From JBHHXG01 sp046756985 (GTDB taxonomy: Bacteria > Pseudomonadota > Zetaproteobacteria > Mariprofundales > Mariprofundaceae): a DNA stretch of 31,426 bases. Both the position numbers and the translations under genes were made by a program. The stretch is taken from contig JBHHXG010000013.1 in assembly GCA_046756985.1 (NCBI GenBank), forward strand, positions 1 through 31,426, given 5' to 3'. Positions 24,230 through 31,115 of the stretch are shown piece after piece. A model generated the notes under the pieces. It saw only the letters and a list, made by a program, of their open reading frames with translations, was not told where the DNA came from and searched no databases. Within the stretch, counting starts at the first letter, position 1; each line of letters opens with the position of its first letter.

Positions 24230-25589
24230 GCATACGGCGGCTGTTCTGACAGCCAAACTGTTCACACGAAAATTAGAGTGGCCCGCTCATGCGCCGACAG
24301 CGCATGATGTCTTTGCGCATCGTCCCGACCAGTTTTCCGCTTTGCTGGAGGATTCCGGTGGTTCCGGCTGCCAGTATCTGGTTTCCCGTGAGGGTGAGCA
24401 GCTGTCTGTTAACCCAGCGTCAGAATCTCAGCTATTTTTCAGTCAGTGGAAGCAACGCCTGCCGCCCATTGTGGCGGAAAAAAATGCCGCCAGGGCGATT
24501 CGCTGCCTGATTTATGCCGCCTATGAGGCAGGTACATTGTTGGAGGTATTACCCGAGCCCAAAACCTCCCCTCCAGCCACGCTGTTGTGGCTGTTGTTTC
24601 CTGTCTGGAGCTGTTGCTTTGCGCCTGAGGAAAAAGCTGTCTATATATGTTCCGGCCTGAGTGAAGCGTATCTGGATGCGGCGGAGGCGATACTGCGGAG
24701 TACAACATCTCGGAAGACGTCATCGGTACCTGTTGTTAATCTGGGGGAGGTGTCCGTCAGCGATCCAGACGAGTACAAACAGGCTGTGTTGCGTGTAAAG
24801 GACTATATTCGCGCCGGCGATGTCTTTCAGGCCAATATCGCTCGCTTCTGGAGCGTAGCAATGCAGAAAAAACAACTGCCGGGCCTCTACGCACAACTCA
24901 GACAGGTAAATCCGGCGCCATTTTCGTGTTTTGTGCGGGTCGAGGCGGGAGATGACAGGCTTTATATTGTCTCGTCTTCTCCAGAAAGGTTGTTCCGTGT
25001 GTCTGCAGACGGCACGGTTGAGACAAGACCGATTGCAGGTACGCGCAAGCGGAGCAGTGGTATACAGGATGATCGCTTGCGGCAGGAATTGCTGCTGTCG
25101 GACAAGGAGCGAGCCGAACACATCATGTTGCTTGATCTTGGGCGCAATGATCTTGGGCGGGTATGCCAACCGGGATCCATCGAGGTCAATGAACGCATGA
25201 TCATTGAACGCTATGCGACTGTGCAGCACATTGTGTCCAATATCCGTGGCAGATTAAGGGAGGGAAAAGATGTCGTAGATGTTTTTTGCGCCATGTTTCC
25301 CGGCGGTACCATCACCGGTTGTCCGAAGGTTCGCTGCATGGAGATTATTCACGAGTTGGAGCCGGGAGCCCGCGGTCCCTACACCGGTGGTGTAGGCTAT
25401 GTGGCAGGGGATGGGAGTGCTGACATGAACATACTGATTCGCACATTCTGGCATTGTCATGATACTCTGCATTGGGCGGCAGGCGCGGGTATTGTTGCGG
25501 ATTCTTCTCCTGAACACGAGCTGTGTGAAACAGAGCACAAGGCCGTCGGCCTGCTGCATGCGCTTCATAATAAAGGGCGGCAGTTATGA
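24210..25589 (+). CDS. pabB: Chorismate-binding enzyme, aminodeoxychorismate synthase component I-like
   Basis: Predicted to aminate chorismate to 4-amino-4-deoxychorismate for folate synthesis. The C-terminal chorismate-binding domain is complete: 'DVFQANIARFW', 'SSSPERLF', 'RAEHIMLLDLGRNDLGRV', 'FPGGTITGCPKVRCMEII', 'RGPYTGGVGYV' and 'GAGIVADSSPEHE'. The F-P-G-G-T-I-T-G-C-P-K form favours PabB over TrpE. However, the catalytic-lysine motif P-I-K-G-T of E. coli PabB (K274) reads P-I-A-G-T here (A276), as in anthranilate synthases. The start is uncertain: the only usable upstream codon is TTG at 24210, overlapping fabF by 20 nt and giving 459 residues (E. coli 453); no Shine-Dalgarno is visible. 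No PabA or PabC gene lies in the window, although pabC usually occupies this slot in enterics. Confidence 0.85.
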   Translation: MSGNSSRHTAAVLTAKLFTRKLEWPAHAPTAHDVFAHRPDQFSALLEDSGGSGCQYLVSREGEQLSVNPASESQLFFSQWKQRLPPIVAEKNAARAIRCLIYAAYEAGTLLEVLPEPKTSPPATLLWLLFPVWSCCFAPEEKAVYICSGLSEAYLDAAEAILRSTTSRKTSSVPVVNLGEVSVSDPDEYKQAVLRVKDYIRAGDVFQANIARFWSVAMQKKQLPGLYAQLRQVNPAPFSCFVRVEAGDDRLYIVSSSPERLFRVSADGTVETRPIAGTRKRSSGIQDDRLRQELLLSDKERAEHIMLLDLGRNDLGRVCQPGSIEVNERMIIERYATVQHIVSNIRGRLREGKDVVDVFCAMFPGGTITGCPKVRCMEIIHELEPGARGPYTGGVGYVAGDGSADMNILIRTFWHCHDTLHWAAGAGIVADSSPEHELCETEHKAVGLLHALHNKGRQL

Positions 25590-26218
25590 GCAAAAACGGC
25601 AGACGGGGACCCAACTGGTTTTTACGCATGCTCAACCGGCTTTTCTGCCGCATCTGGCACCGTCTTCCTAAGGGTGAACATGGCTTGCCTGATGGCCCCG
25701 TTATTCTTGTCGGTAATCATATCTGCGGCGTTGACCCGCTGCTGGTGCAGGCATCCGTTAACCGGCCACTATGTTTTCTGATGGCCAGAGAATATTACAC
25801 TGGCATGTCATATCTGAAGCACTTTTTCGACGCTATCGGGGTCATCCCTGTCAACCCGGGTGGTGCGAACAGGCACGCACTGGAAGAAGCTATTGAAGTT
25901 GTACGCCAGGGGAATGCTCTGTGCCTGTTTCCTGAAGGGGAGGCAAATCCAGTTATTCCACTGCATCGCATCCTGCCGGGAGCCATCGTCATCGCCATGG
26001 AGTCAGGCGCGCCAATTATTCCATTCAGGGTAAGTGGTGTCTGGCCATTTGATCATGTGCATATCTGGAAACAGTTCCTTGTCCGCAACCGGGCGCGTGT
26101 TGTTTTTGGTGAACCACTATGTCTGCCTGAATCCGTGTCGGGAAAGGGAACTGTACGGGCAGGGGTGGAAGCCATGGCCAAAGCCCTGCGCCATGTACCA
26201 AAAGGGCGGTCTCTTTAA
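25586..26218 (+). CDS. plsC: 1-acyl-glycerol-3-phosphate acyltransferase family protein (PlsC-like)
   Basis: Probably acylates lysophosphatidate to phosphatidate at the inner membrane, the substrate for CdsA. A 210-residue protein of the PlsC/LPLAT superfamily. The catalytic H-x4-D motif is 'NHICGVD' (H45, D50), and the second block is 'LFPEGEAN' (E117, G118), where the common form is F-P-E-G-T-R. An amphipathic N-terminal segment (about 11-25) may sit on the membrane. It overlaps the pabB stop by 4 nt (ATGA). Specificity for lysophosphatidate rather than another acyl acceptor is inferred from family and context. It converges with the minus-strand pilus gene, stop codons one base apart. Confidence 0.85.
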   Translation: MSKNGRRGPNWFLRMLNRLFCRIWHRLPKGEHGLPDGPVILVGNHICGVDPLLVQASVNRPLCFLMAREYYTGMSYLKHFFDAIGVIPVNPGGANRHALEEAIEVVRQGNALCLFPEGEANPVIPLHRILPGAIVIAMESGAPIIPFRVSGVWPFDHVHIWKQFLVRNRARVVFGEPLCLPESVSGKGTVRAGVEAMAKALRHVPKGRSL

Positions 26219-26219
26219 G

Positions 26220-27311
26220 TTATTCGCGCCCCATGCGCATGGCAAAATCTTCCGGATAGGAAGCGTTGGCCAAGGCATCATCATATTCAACAAGGTCGGA
26301 TTCCACCAGTTGCTGCAAATGTTGGTCGAAGGTCTGACTGCCGTAGAGCGTTGTACCCTCTTCCATGGCCCTGGGGATTTCACGCCAGCGATCCGGTTCA
26401 AGCAGAAAATGCTTGATCACAGAATTTTTGATCATGATTTCCAGCACGACGATGCGGCCTTTTCCTGATTTAAGTGGAAGCAGTTTTTGTACAATAATGG
26501 CGCGCAGGTTTTCCGACAGGCGTTCGCGGATGGCATCCTGCTCATCCAGGCCGAAGGAGGACAAGATGCGTTGCATGGTGCCGATTGAGGTGGTGGCATG
26601 CACGGTTGCCATCACCAGATGGCCGGTTTCCGACGCCTGCAGCGCCAGCCGGATGACTTGCCGATCACGGGCTTCACCGGCGACAATGACGTCAGGCGAT
26701 TCACGCAAGGCGTCGTTCAGTCCCTGCGCATAGGTCAGGACGTCGCGGCCAAGCTCCCGCTGGCAAACGGTGCCCTTCAGATTGGAGCCATAGCGGTATT
26801 CAATCGGGTCTTCAAGCGTGACGGCATGCACCGGACGGTGCTCGATCACATAATTAAGCATAGATGCCAGTGTTGTGCTTTTGCCCGAGCCGGTGGCTCC
26901 GGCCATCAATACCAGCCCGTACCGGTAGTCTGCTATTTGGCGGATGACAGGAGGAAGGTGCAACTCATCAAAGCCCGGTATCTTCTGTGGAATAATACGC
27001 GCAACGATGCCGTAATTGTTATTCGTGCGCATCACGTGGACACGGAAGTGTGCTACGTTCTCCAGAGAATAGTGAAAGTCGAAATTATGGATGGCTTCAA
27101 AATCTACATCTTCCGCAAGGTGCCTTGACAGGTGCTGGACCATCTCCTTGACCAGCTTGCGCGGCGGTTCCGTAACCTTGTCAGGCGAGACGGTGACGAT
27201 TGAGCCATGGATACGCATACGCACACGATCGTCTGTACGGAGAATCAGATCAGAAGCCGCATGCTTGTGTGCAGCCAGCAGAAGGTCGTCGATCAGATGC
27301 CAGTCAGCCAT
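26220..27311 (-). CDS. PilT/PilU-family ATPase, divergent third paralogue
   Basis: A 363-residue type IV pilus retraction-type ATPase. The Walker A motif G-A-T-G-S-G-K-S-T lies at 138-146, followed by the acidic box 'VTLEDPIEY', the Walker B region 'PDVIVAGEARD' and the histidine box 'TGHLVMATVHAT'. The N-terminal PAS-like domain 'HKHAASDLILRTDDRVRMRI' matches the family. It lacks the A-I-R-N-L-I-R-E motif of PilT, having 'VIKHFLLEPD' in that region, and lacks the PilU-type C-terminal tail. It starts with a one-base overlap with the pilU stop, so the three genes form one operon. It may be an accessory retraction motor or a regulator of one; the role is unknown. Confidence 0.85.
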   Translation of the reverse strand: MADWHLIDDLLLAAHKHAASDLILRTDDRVRMRIHGSIVTVSPDKVTEPPRKLVKEMVQHLSRHLAEDVDFEAIHNFDFHYSLENVAHFRVHVMRTNNNYGIVARIIPQKIPGFDELHLPPVIRQIADYRYGLVLMAGATGSGKSTTLASMLNYVIEHRPVHAVTLEDPIEYRYGSNLKGTVCQRELGRDVLTYAQGLNDALRESPDVIVAGEARDRQVIRLALQASETGHLVMATVHATTSIGTMQRILSSFGLDEQDAIRERLSENLRAIIVQKLLPLKSGKGRIVVLEIMIKNSVIKHFLLEPDRWREIPRAMEEGTTLYGSQTFDQHLQQLVESDLVEYDDALANASYPEDFAMRMGRE

Positions 27312-28465
27312 CAGATTTTAAGGTCCGATGAGTCCATGCCGGATATCTGGTCGAGATCAGTGCGGTCGTCTCCACCTTCAAGCTTGGACATTTTGATCTT
27401 CAACCGGAGATCGTTGACCGCATCGGACTGACGTAAGGCTTCCTCTTCGGAGATCTTGCCGGATTTCCACAACTCCAGCAGATGCTGGTCAAAGGTCTGC
27501 ATGCCGTAATTTTTTCCTGCAGCCATGGCTTCCTTGATTTCGGTGATATCCCATTTGCTGATCAGGTCTGACACACGAGGCGTATTGATCAGAATTTCAA
27601 TAGCGGGCATGCGTGCACCATCGGGCATTTTGACCAGACGCTGAGAAAGAATGCTCTTCAGGTTCAGCGCAAGGTTCAGACTTACCTGCGGCTGAGACTC
27701 CTCCGGAAAGAAGTTCATAATGCGCTCCAGGGCCTGGTTGGCGTTGTTGGCGTGCAGCGTCGACAGGCACAAATGGCCGGTTTCAGCAAAGGTAAGCGCA
27801 TGTTCCATGGTTTCGCGGTCACGTATCTCACCAATCAGAATCACATCCGGAGCCTGGCGTAGCGTATTTTTGAGCGCCTCGTGATATTCGTGCGTATCGG
27901 TTCCGATTTCACGTTGCGTGACGATGCATTTTTTGTGTTGATGGACGAACTCAATGGGGTCTTCAACGCTGATGATATGGCCCGCCTGGTTGCTGTTACG
28001 GTGATCGATCATGGCTGCCAGAGAGGTTGATTTACCACTGCCGGTCGCACCGACCATAATGACAAGGCCGCGTTTGGTCATGGAAATGTCCTTGAACACC
28101 TCCGGCAGAGCCAGCTCGTCAAGGGTGGGCACCTGTGTTTTGATCTGACGGATGACCATGCCGGTATGACCACGTTGCCGGAAAATATTGACACGAAAAC
28201 GTCCAAGATCCGGGTAGGCAAGGGCGAGGTTCATTTCATAATCATTGGCAAAGGCTGCACGCTGCTTTTCGCTCATCGTTGAGTTGGCCAGTTGTTCGCA
28301 CTGCACCGCATTCAGCGGTTCCTGTTTTACGGGGTAGACAATACCCTCAATGCGGTAGGCCGGAGGCATATCAGTGGTGATATACAGATCCGATGCATCC
28401 TTTTTCACCATCACCATCAGCATTTGCTTGATCGAAAGTTTTTGTACGGGTTCGTTGGCACTCAT
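27311..28465 (-). CDS. pilU: Type IV pilus retraction ATPase PilU
   Basis: Accessory retraction motor that works with PilT at the cytoplasmic base of type IV pili. The 384-residue protein (Pseudomonas PilU 382) closely follows PilU: 'LTKRGLVI'-like strand as 'MTKRGLVIMVGATGSGKST' with Walker A at 139-147, 'ISVEDPIEFVHQHKKCIVTQRE', 'NTLRQAPDVILIGEIRDRETM', 'TLHANNANQALERI', and the late 'GMQTFDQHLLEL' and 'NDLRLKIKM' motifs. An acidic C-terminal tail follows. AGAGG lies before the ATG at 28465. It is 28 bp after pilT in the same direction. Confidence 0.93.
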   Translation of the reverse strand: MSANEPVQKLSIKQMLMVMVKKDASDLYITTDMPPAYRIEGIVYPVKQEPLNAVQCEQLANSTMSEKQRAAFANDYEMNLALAYPDLGRFRVNIFRQRGHTGMVIRQIKTQVPTLDELALPEVFKDISMTKRGLVIMVGATGSGKSTSLAAMIDHRNSNQAGHIISVEDPIEFVHQHKKCIVTQREIGTDTHEYHEALKNTLRQAPDVILIGEIRDRETMEHALTFAETGHLCLSTLHANNANQALERIMNFFPEESQPQVSLNLALNLKSILSQRLVKMPDGARMPAIEILINTPRVSDLISKWDITEIKEAMAAGKNYGMQTFDQHLLELWKSGKISEEEALRQSDAVNDLRLKIKMSKLEGGDDRTDLDQISGMDSSDLKI

Positions 28466-28493
28466 ATTTTAACCTCTGCAAATTTTGTGGCAG

Positions 28494-29546
28494 CTAGACA
28501 GCGCCGCCGCCAAACAGTTTCTTGTTATTGGCCTTTTCAAGCGCAGCCTGTTGTGTGATTTTGCGAGCCTTCACCAGTTCCTGCAGATTGCTATCCAGCG
28601 TCTGCATGCCTTCACGCTGCGAGGTCTGCATGACCGAAACCATCTGTGGCACCTTGTTTTCCCGGATCAGATTTCGGATAGCAGGTGTGCCGAGCATGAT
28701 TTCGAAAGCAGCGACACGACCAGCGCCGTCTGCCGTCTTCATCAGTGTCTGGGAAATCACCGCCCGTAATGATTCGGAGAGCATGGAGCGCACCATGTCC
28801 TTTTCGGCTGCCGGAAATACATCAATGATGCGGTCGATTGTTTTTGGCGCAGAGGATGTATGCAGTGTGCCAAAAACCATATGACCGGTTTCAGCAGCAG
28901 TCAGTGCCAGGCGAATGGTTTCCAGATCGCGCAACTCACCGACAAGAATCACATCCGGATCTTCGCGCATAGCACTTCTTAGTGCATTGGCAAAGGAGTG
29001 CGTATGCGGTCCAAGCTCACGTTGCGATACCAGACAGCTTTTCGACTTGTGCACGAACTCGATGGGATCCTCAATGGTCAGAATATGGCCCCGTTCGCTC
29101 TGGTTGCGATAATCCACCATGGCAGCCAGTGTGGTGGATTTACCCGATCCGGTTGGTCCGGTAACCAGACAGATACCGCGAGGCGTCATCGCAACGTCAC
29201 TGAATATCTCAGGCGTTTTTAACTGCTCAAGAGTGAATACTTCATTCGGAATCACACGGAAGGCAGCGCTCATGCCGCGATTCTGTTGAAAGGCATTCAC
29301 ACGAAAGCGGGCGATATCTCCCAGCGAGAAGGAAAAATCCAGCTCAAGATGTTCCTCGAACATTTTACGCTGCGTGTCATTCATGATGTCGTAGACCATG
29401 GCCTGCACTTCCCGGGCTTCGATCTCCGGCATCTTGATGCGGGTCATGTCGCCATGGATACGGATCAGCGGCGGTTCGCCGGAAGATACGTGCAAATCCG
29501 AGGCGTTGTTTTTGACGGTGAATGCAAGCAGTTCGGAGACGTCCAT
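28494..29546 (-). CDS. pilT: Type IV pilus twitching motility ATPase PilT
   Basis: Hexameric motor that depolymerises type IV pili, driving twitching and DNA uptake. The 350-residue protein has the PilT start 'LLAFTVKNNASDLHVSSGEPP', Walker A at 130-138 (G-P-T-G-S-G-K-S-T), 'LTIEDPIEFVH', 'REDPDVILVGELRDLETI', 'TGHMVFGTLHTSSA', and the diagnostic C-terminal 'AIRNLIRENKVPQM' motif followed by 'GMQTLDSNLQELV'. A strong GGGAGGA precedes the ATG at 29546. It is the first gene of the pilT-pilU-third paralogue operon; a candidate promoter lies at 29583-29611. No pilin or pilus assembly genes are in the window. Confidence 0.96.
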   Translation of the reverse strand: MDVSELLAFTVKNNASDLHVSSGEPPLIRIHGDMTRIKMPEIEAREVQAMVYDIMNDTQRKMFEEHLELDFSFSLGDIARFRVNAFQQNRGMSAAFRVIPNEVFTLEQLKTPEIFSDVAMTPRGICLVTGPTGSGKSTTLAAMVDYRNQSERGHILTIEDPIEFVHKSKSCLVSQRELGPHTHSFANALRSAMREDPDVILVGELRDLETIRLALTAAETGHMVFGTLHTSSAPKTIDRIIDVFPAAEKDMVRSMLSESLRAVISQTLMKTADGAGRVAAFEIMLGTPAIRNLIRENKVPQMVSVMQTSQREGMQTLDSNLQELVKARKITQQAALEKANNKKLFGGGAV

Positions 29547-29582
29547 GATTCCTCCCTTGGTTTAGTCTTCCACTAGGAAGTG

Positions 29583-29611
29583 AGCATAGGAGGCAAGCGT
29601 GCTTGCCGCAA
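29583..29611 (-). promoter_or_regulatory. Candidate pilT promoter with palindrome in the spacer
   Basis: Read on the minus strand: TTGCGG (complement of 29606-29611), 17-nt spacer, TATGCT (complement of 29583-29588). The spacer is mostly filled by a perfect inverted repeat, GGCAAGC (29592-29598), two bases, GCTTGCC (29601-29607). A second small dyad, cttcc-N4-ggaag at 29567-29580, lies downstream of the -10. The palindrome lacks a T-run, so it looks like an operator rather than an apbE terminator. Confidence 0.35.
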
Positions 29612-29632
29612 GCCATTCAACAGTAACAGGGA

Positions 29633-30622
29633 TCACTGCAGCCGAGCTTGCATCCCAACAGTCATATGTAGGTTTCCCTGTGCATCAACAACCAGGCCAT
29701 CCATATGCTGATCTTCCAGCAGGGCAAAGCCTCTGGTGCCCAGTACAAACAGGGCAGTGCTCCATGCATCTGCAAGCATCGCATTGTTTGCAATGACGGT
29801 CACGCTCTGGCTTTTGTCGGCGGGCCAGCCGTTTTTCGGATCAAGGATATGATGATAACGCCTGCCTTGATCGATAAAAAAGCGTTCGTAGTCGCCGGAG
29901 GTGACAACGCTGACGTCTCCTTCAAGCTCAAGTGTGGCCAGAATCTCTCCCGGCTGTCGCGGATGTTTGATGCCAATACGCCACGGCCGTTCTCCATGCC
30001 GGCCAATGGCGCGCAAATCGCCACCGGCATTGATCAGGGCATGGTTGATGCCGTGAGCCTTCAGTGCCGCAATACCACGATCAATGGCATAGCCCTTGCC
30101 AATACCGCCAAAATCCAGTTTGGTCTGCGGGTGCAATCGCAGCCACGTATGTGGGGGTGCATCGGCCCTGCGAATCCTTTCTGGTCCGGTGCCTGCGAGC
30201 GCTTCCCGGATTTCATTTGCTGTTGGCGGCTGGTTGCGTTGTGACTCGCCGGAAAAACCCCACAACAGGCTCAAGCCGCCGAGGGAAGGGGAGAAGGCGC
30301 CGTGGCTCTTTCGTTCAATGTCTCTTGCCTGGTCCAATAACGCTGACACGGCTTCAGGTAATAGCACCGGCGAGTCGGGTGTACTGGCATTGAATGCCTT
30401 GACCTCATTTTCAATATCACCATAAATGGTCAGGGTATCCGCCGCCTGCTGCATGGCCTCGCTGGCGGCCTTGATGGCCTGCATGGCCTGTTCCCGGGGA
30501 GCGCCATGAATGGTGAATTCCACCAGCGTGCCCATCATAAAACGGCTTTCGCGCACATCCTCCGTTGCCGGAGAACAGCCGAACAGCAGCAAGCAAAACA
30601 CTAATGACAGCACGATCCTCAT
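29633..30622 (-). CDS. apbE: FAD:protein FMN transferase, ApbE lipoprotein
   Basis: Attaches FMN covalently to threonine of periplasmic-side flavoproteins such as subunits of the Rnf or Nqr complexes. With the ATG at 30622 the product has 329 residues and begins with a lipoprotein signal peptide; the lipobox L-F-G-C places the lipidated cysteine at residue 16. Family motifs: 'GGIGKGYAIDRGI', 'HALINAGGDLRAIG', 'HHILDPKNGWPA', and 'ADAWSTALFVLG' (metal and FAD site). A longer open frame to 30898 was rejected because the signal peptide starts here. No clear Shine-Dalgarno. Target flavoproteins are not in the window. It lies 86 bp upstream of pilT on the same strand and is divergent from erpA. 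Confidence 0.93.
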   Translation of the reverse strand: MRIVLSLVFCLLLFGCSPATEDVRESRFMMGTLVEFTIHGAPREQAMQAIKAASEAMQQAADTLTIYGDIENEVKAFNASTPDSPVLLPEAVSALLDQARDIERKSHGAFSPSLGGLSLLWGFSGESQRNQPPTANEIREALAGTGPERIRRADAPPHTWLRLHPQTKLDFGGIGKGYAIDRGIAALKAHGINHALINAGGDLRAIGRHGERPWRIGIKHPRQPGEILATLELEGDVSVVTSGDYERFFIDQGRRYHHILDPKNGWPADKSQSVTVIANNAMLADAWSTALFVLGTRGFALLEDQHMDGLVVDAQGNLHMTVGMQARLQ

Positions 30623-30664
30623 GCAGCGATTGTGATGAGCCGATATGATTGTGCAAGGATACAC

Positions 30665-30704
30665 TTGCAGTATTTTTGCGGAAGTAGGATAATTCTGGTA
30701 TAGA
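30665..30704 (+). promoter_or_regulatory. Overlapping candidate promoters of erpA
   Basis: Two alternatives on the plus strand: TTGCAG (30665-30670), 17 nt, GATAAT (30688-30693); and TTGCGG (30676-30681), 17 nt, TATAGA (30699-30704). Either starts transcription just before or at the leader stem-loop at 30710-30735. The 127-bp apbE-erpA divergent gap must also hold the apbE promoter, which I could not place. Confidence 0.4.
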
Positions 30705-30709
30705 TTAAA

Positions 30710-30735
30710 TTGGCCGGATAAATTGATCTGGCCAA
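30710..30735 (+). promoter_or_regulatory. 10-bp stem-loop in the erpA leader
   Basis: TTGGCCGGAT (30710-30719) pairs with ATCTGGCCAA (30726-30735) over 10 bp including one G-U, closing a 6-nt AAATTG loop. It ends 2 nt before the AAGAGG Shine-Dalgarno region (30738-30743) and lies at the predicted 5' end of the transcript. There is no T-run, so it is not an intrinsic terminator. As DNA, the outer TTGGCC-N14-GGCCAA could be an operator. Confidence 0.45.
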
Positions 30736-30749
30736 ACAAGAGGTTGCTA

Positions 30750-31112
30750 ATGTCCCTGATATTAACCGAAGCCGCTGCCAGCAAGATTGCCGGCCTGCTG
30801 GAGAAGGAAAGCAATGATGCCCTGCATCTGCGCATCTTTGTGTCCGGCGGCGGCTGCTCGGGCTTCCAGTATGGTTTCACCTTTGATGATGCGATCAACG
30901 ATGCTGATACCGTGGTGGAGAATCATGGTGTCAAACTGCTGGTGGATCAGATGAGTCTGGAGTTGCTGGATGGCTCTGAAGTGGACTATCAGGAATCATT
31001 GCAGGGGGCATCCTTTGTTATTCGCAACCCCAACGCATCTGCCACATGCGGCTGTGGAAAATCATTTACACCGGCCGAGTCCGGAACAGGCTGTGCCAAT
31101 GCGGGCTACTAA
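30750..31112 (+). CDS. erpA: A-type iron-sulfur carrier protein ErpA
   Basis: Carries and inserts Fe-S clusters into apoproteins, including in E. coli the isoprenoid enzymes IspG/IspH. The 120-residue protein has the three conserved cysteines C36 ('GGGCSGFQYGF'), C100 and C102 ('CGCGKSF'). 'QYGFTFDD' and 'NPNASATCGCG' favour ErpA over IscA or SufA. It has a short C-terminal extension after 'KSFTPAE', ending N-A-G-Y and containing one extra cysteine. I chose the ATG at 30750 because of AAGAGG 6 nt upstream; an in-frame TTG-type extension to 30723 would run through the leader hairpin. Potential clients in this window include IlvD. Confidence 0.94.
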   Translation: MSLILTEAAASKIAGLLEKESNDALHLRIFVSGGGCSGFQYGFTFDDAINDADTVVENHGVKLLVDQMSLELLDGSEVDYQESLQGASFVIRNPNASATCGCGKSFTPAESGTGCANAGY

Positions 31113-31115
31113 CTG

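Noticed and set aside
26204..26231. gggcg/cgccc inverted repeat at the convergent plsC-pilus gene junction
   Set aside because: Five base pairs with an 18-nt loop and no T-run on either strand; too weak to call a bidirectional terminator.
30623..30898. N-terminal extension of the apbE frame
   Set aside because: It runs through the divergent promoter region and into erpA; the lipoprotein signal peptide begins at 30622.
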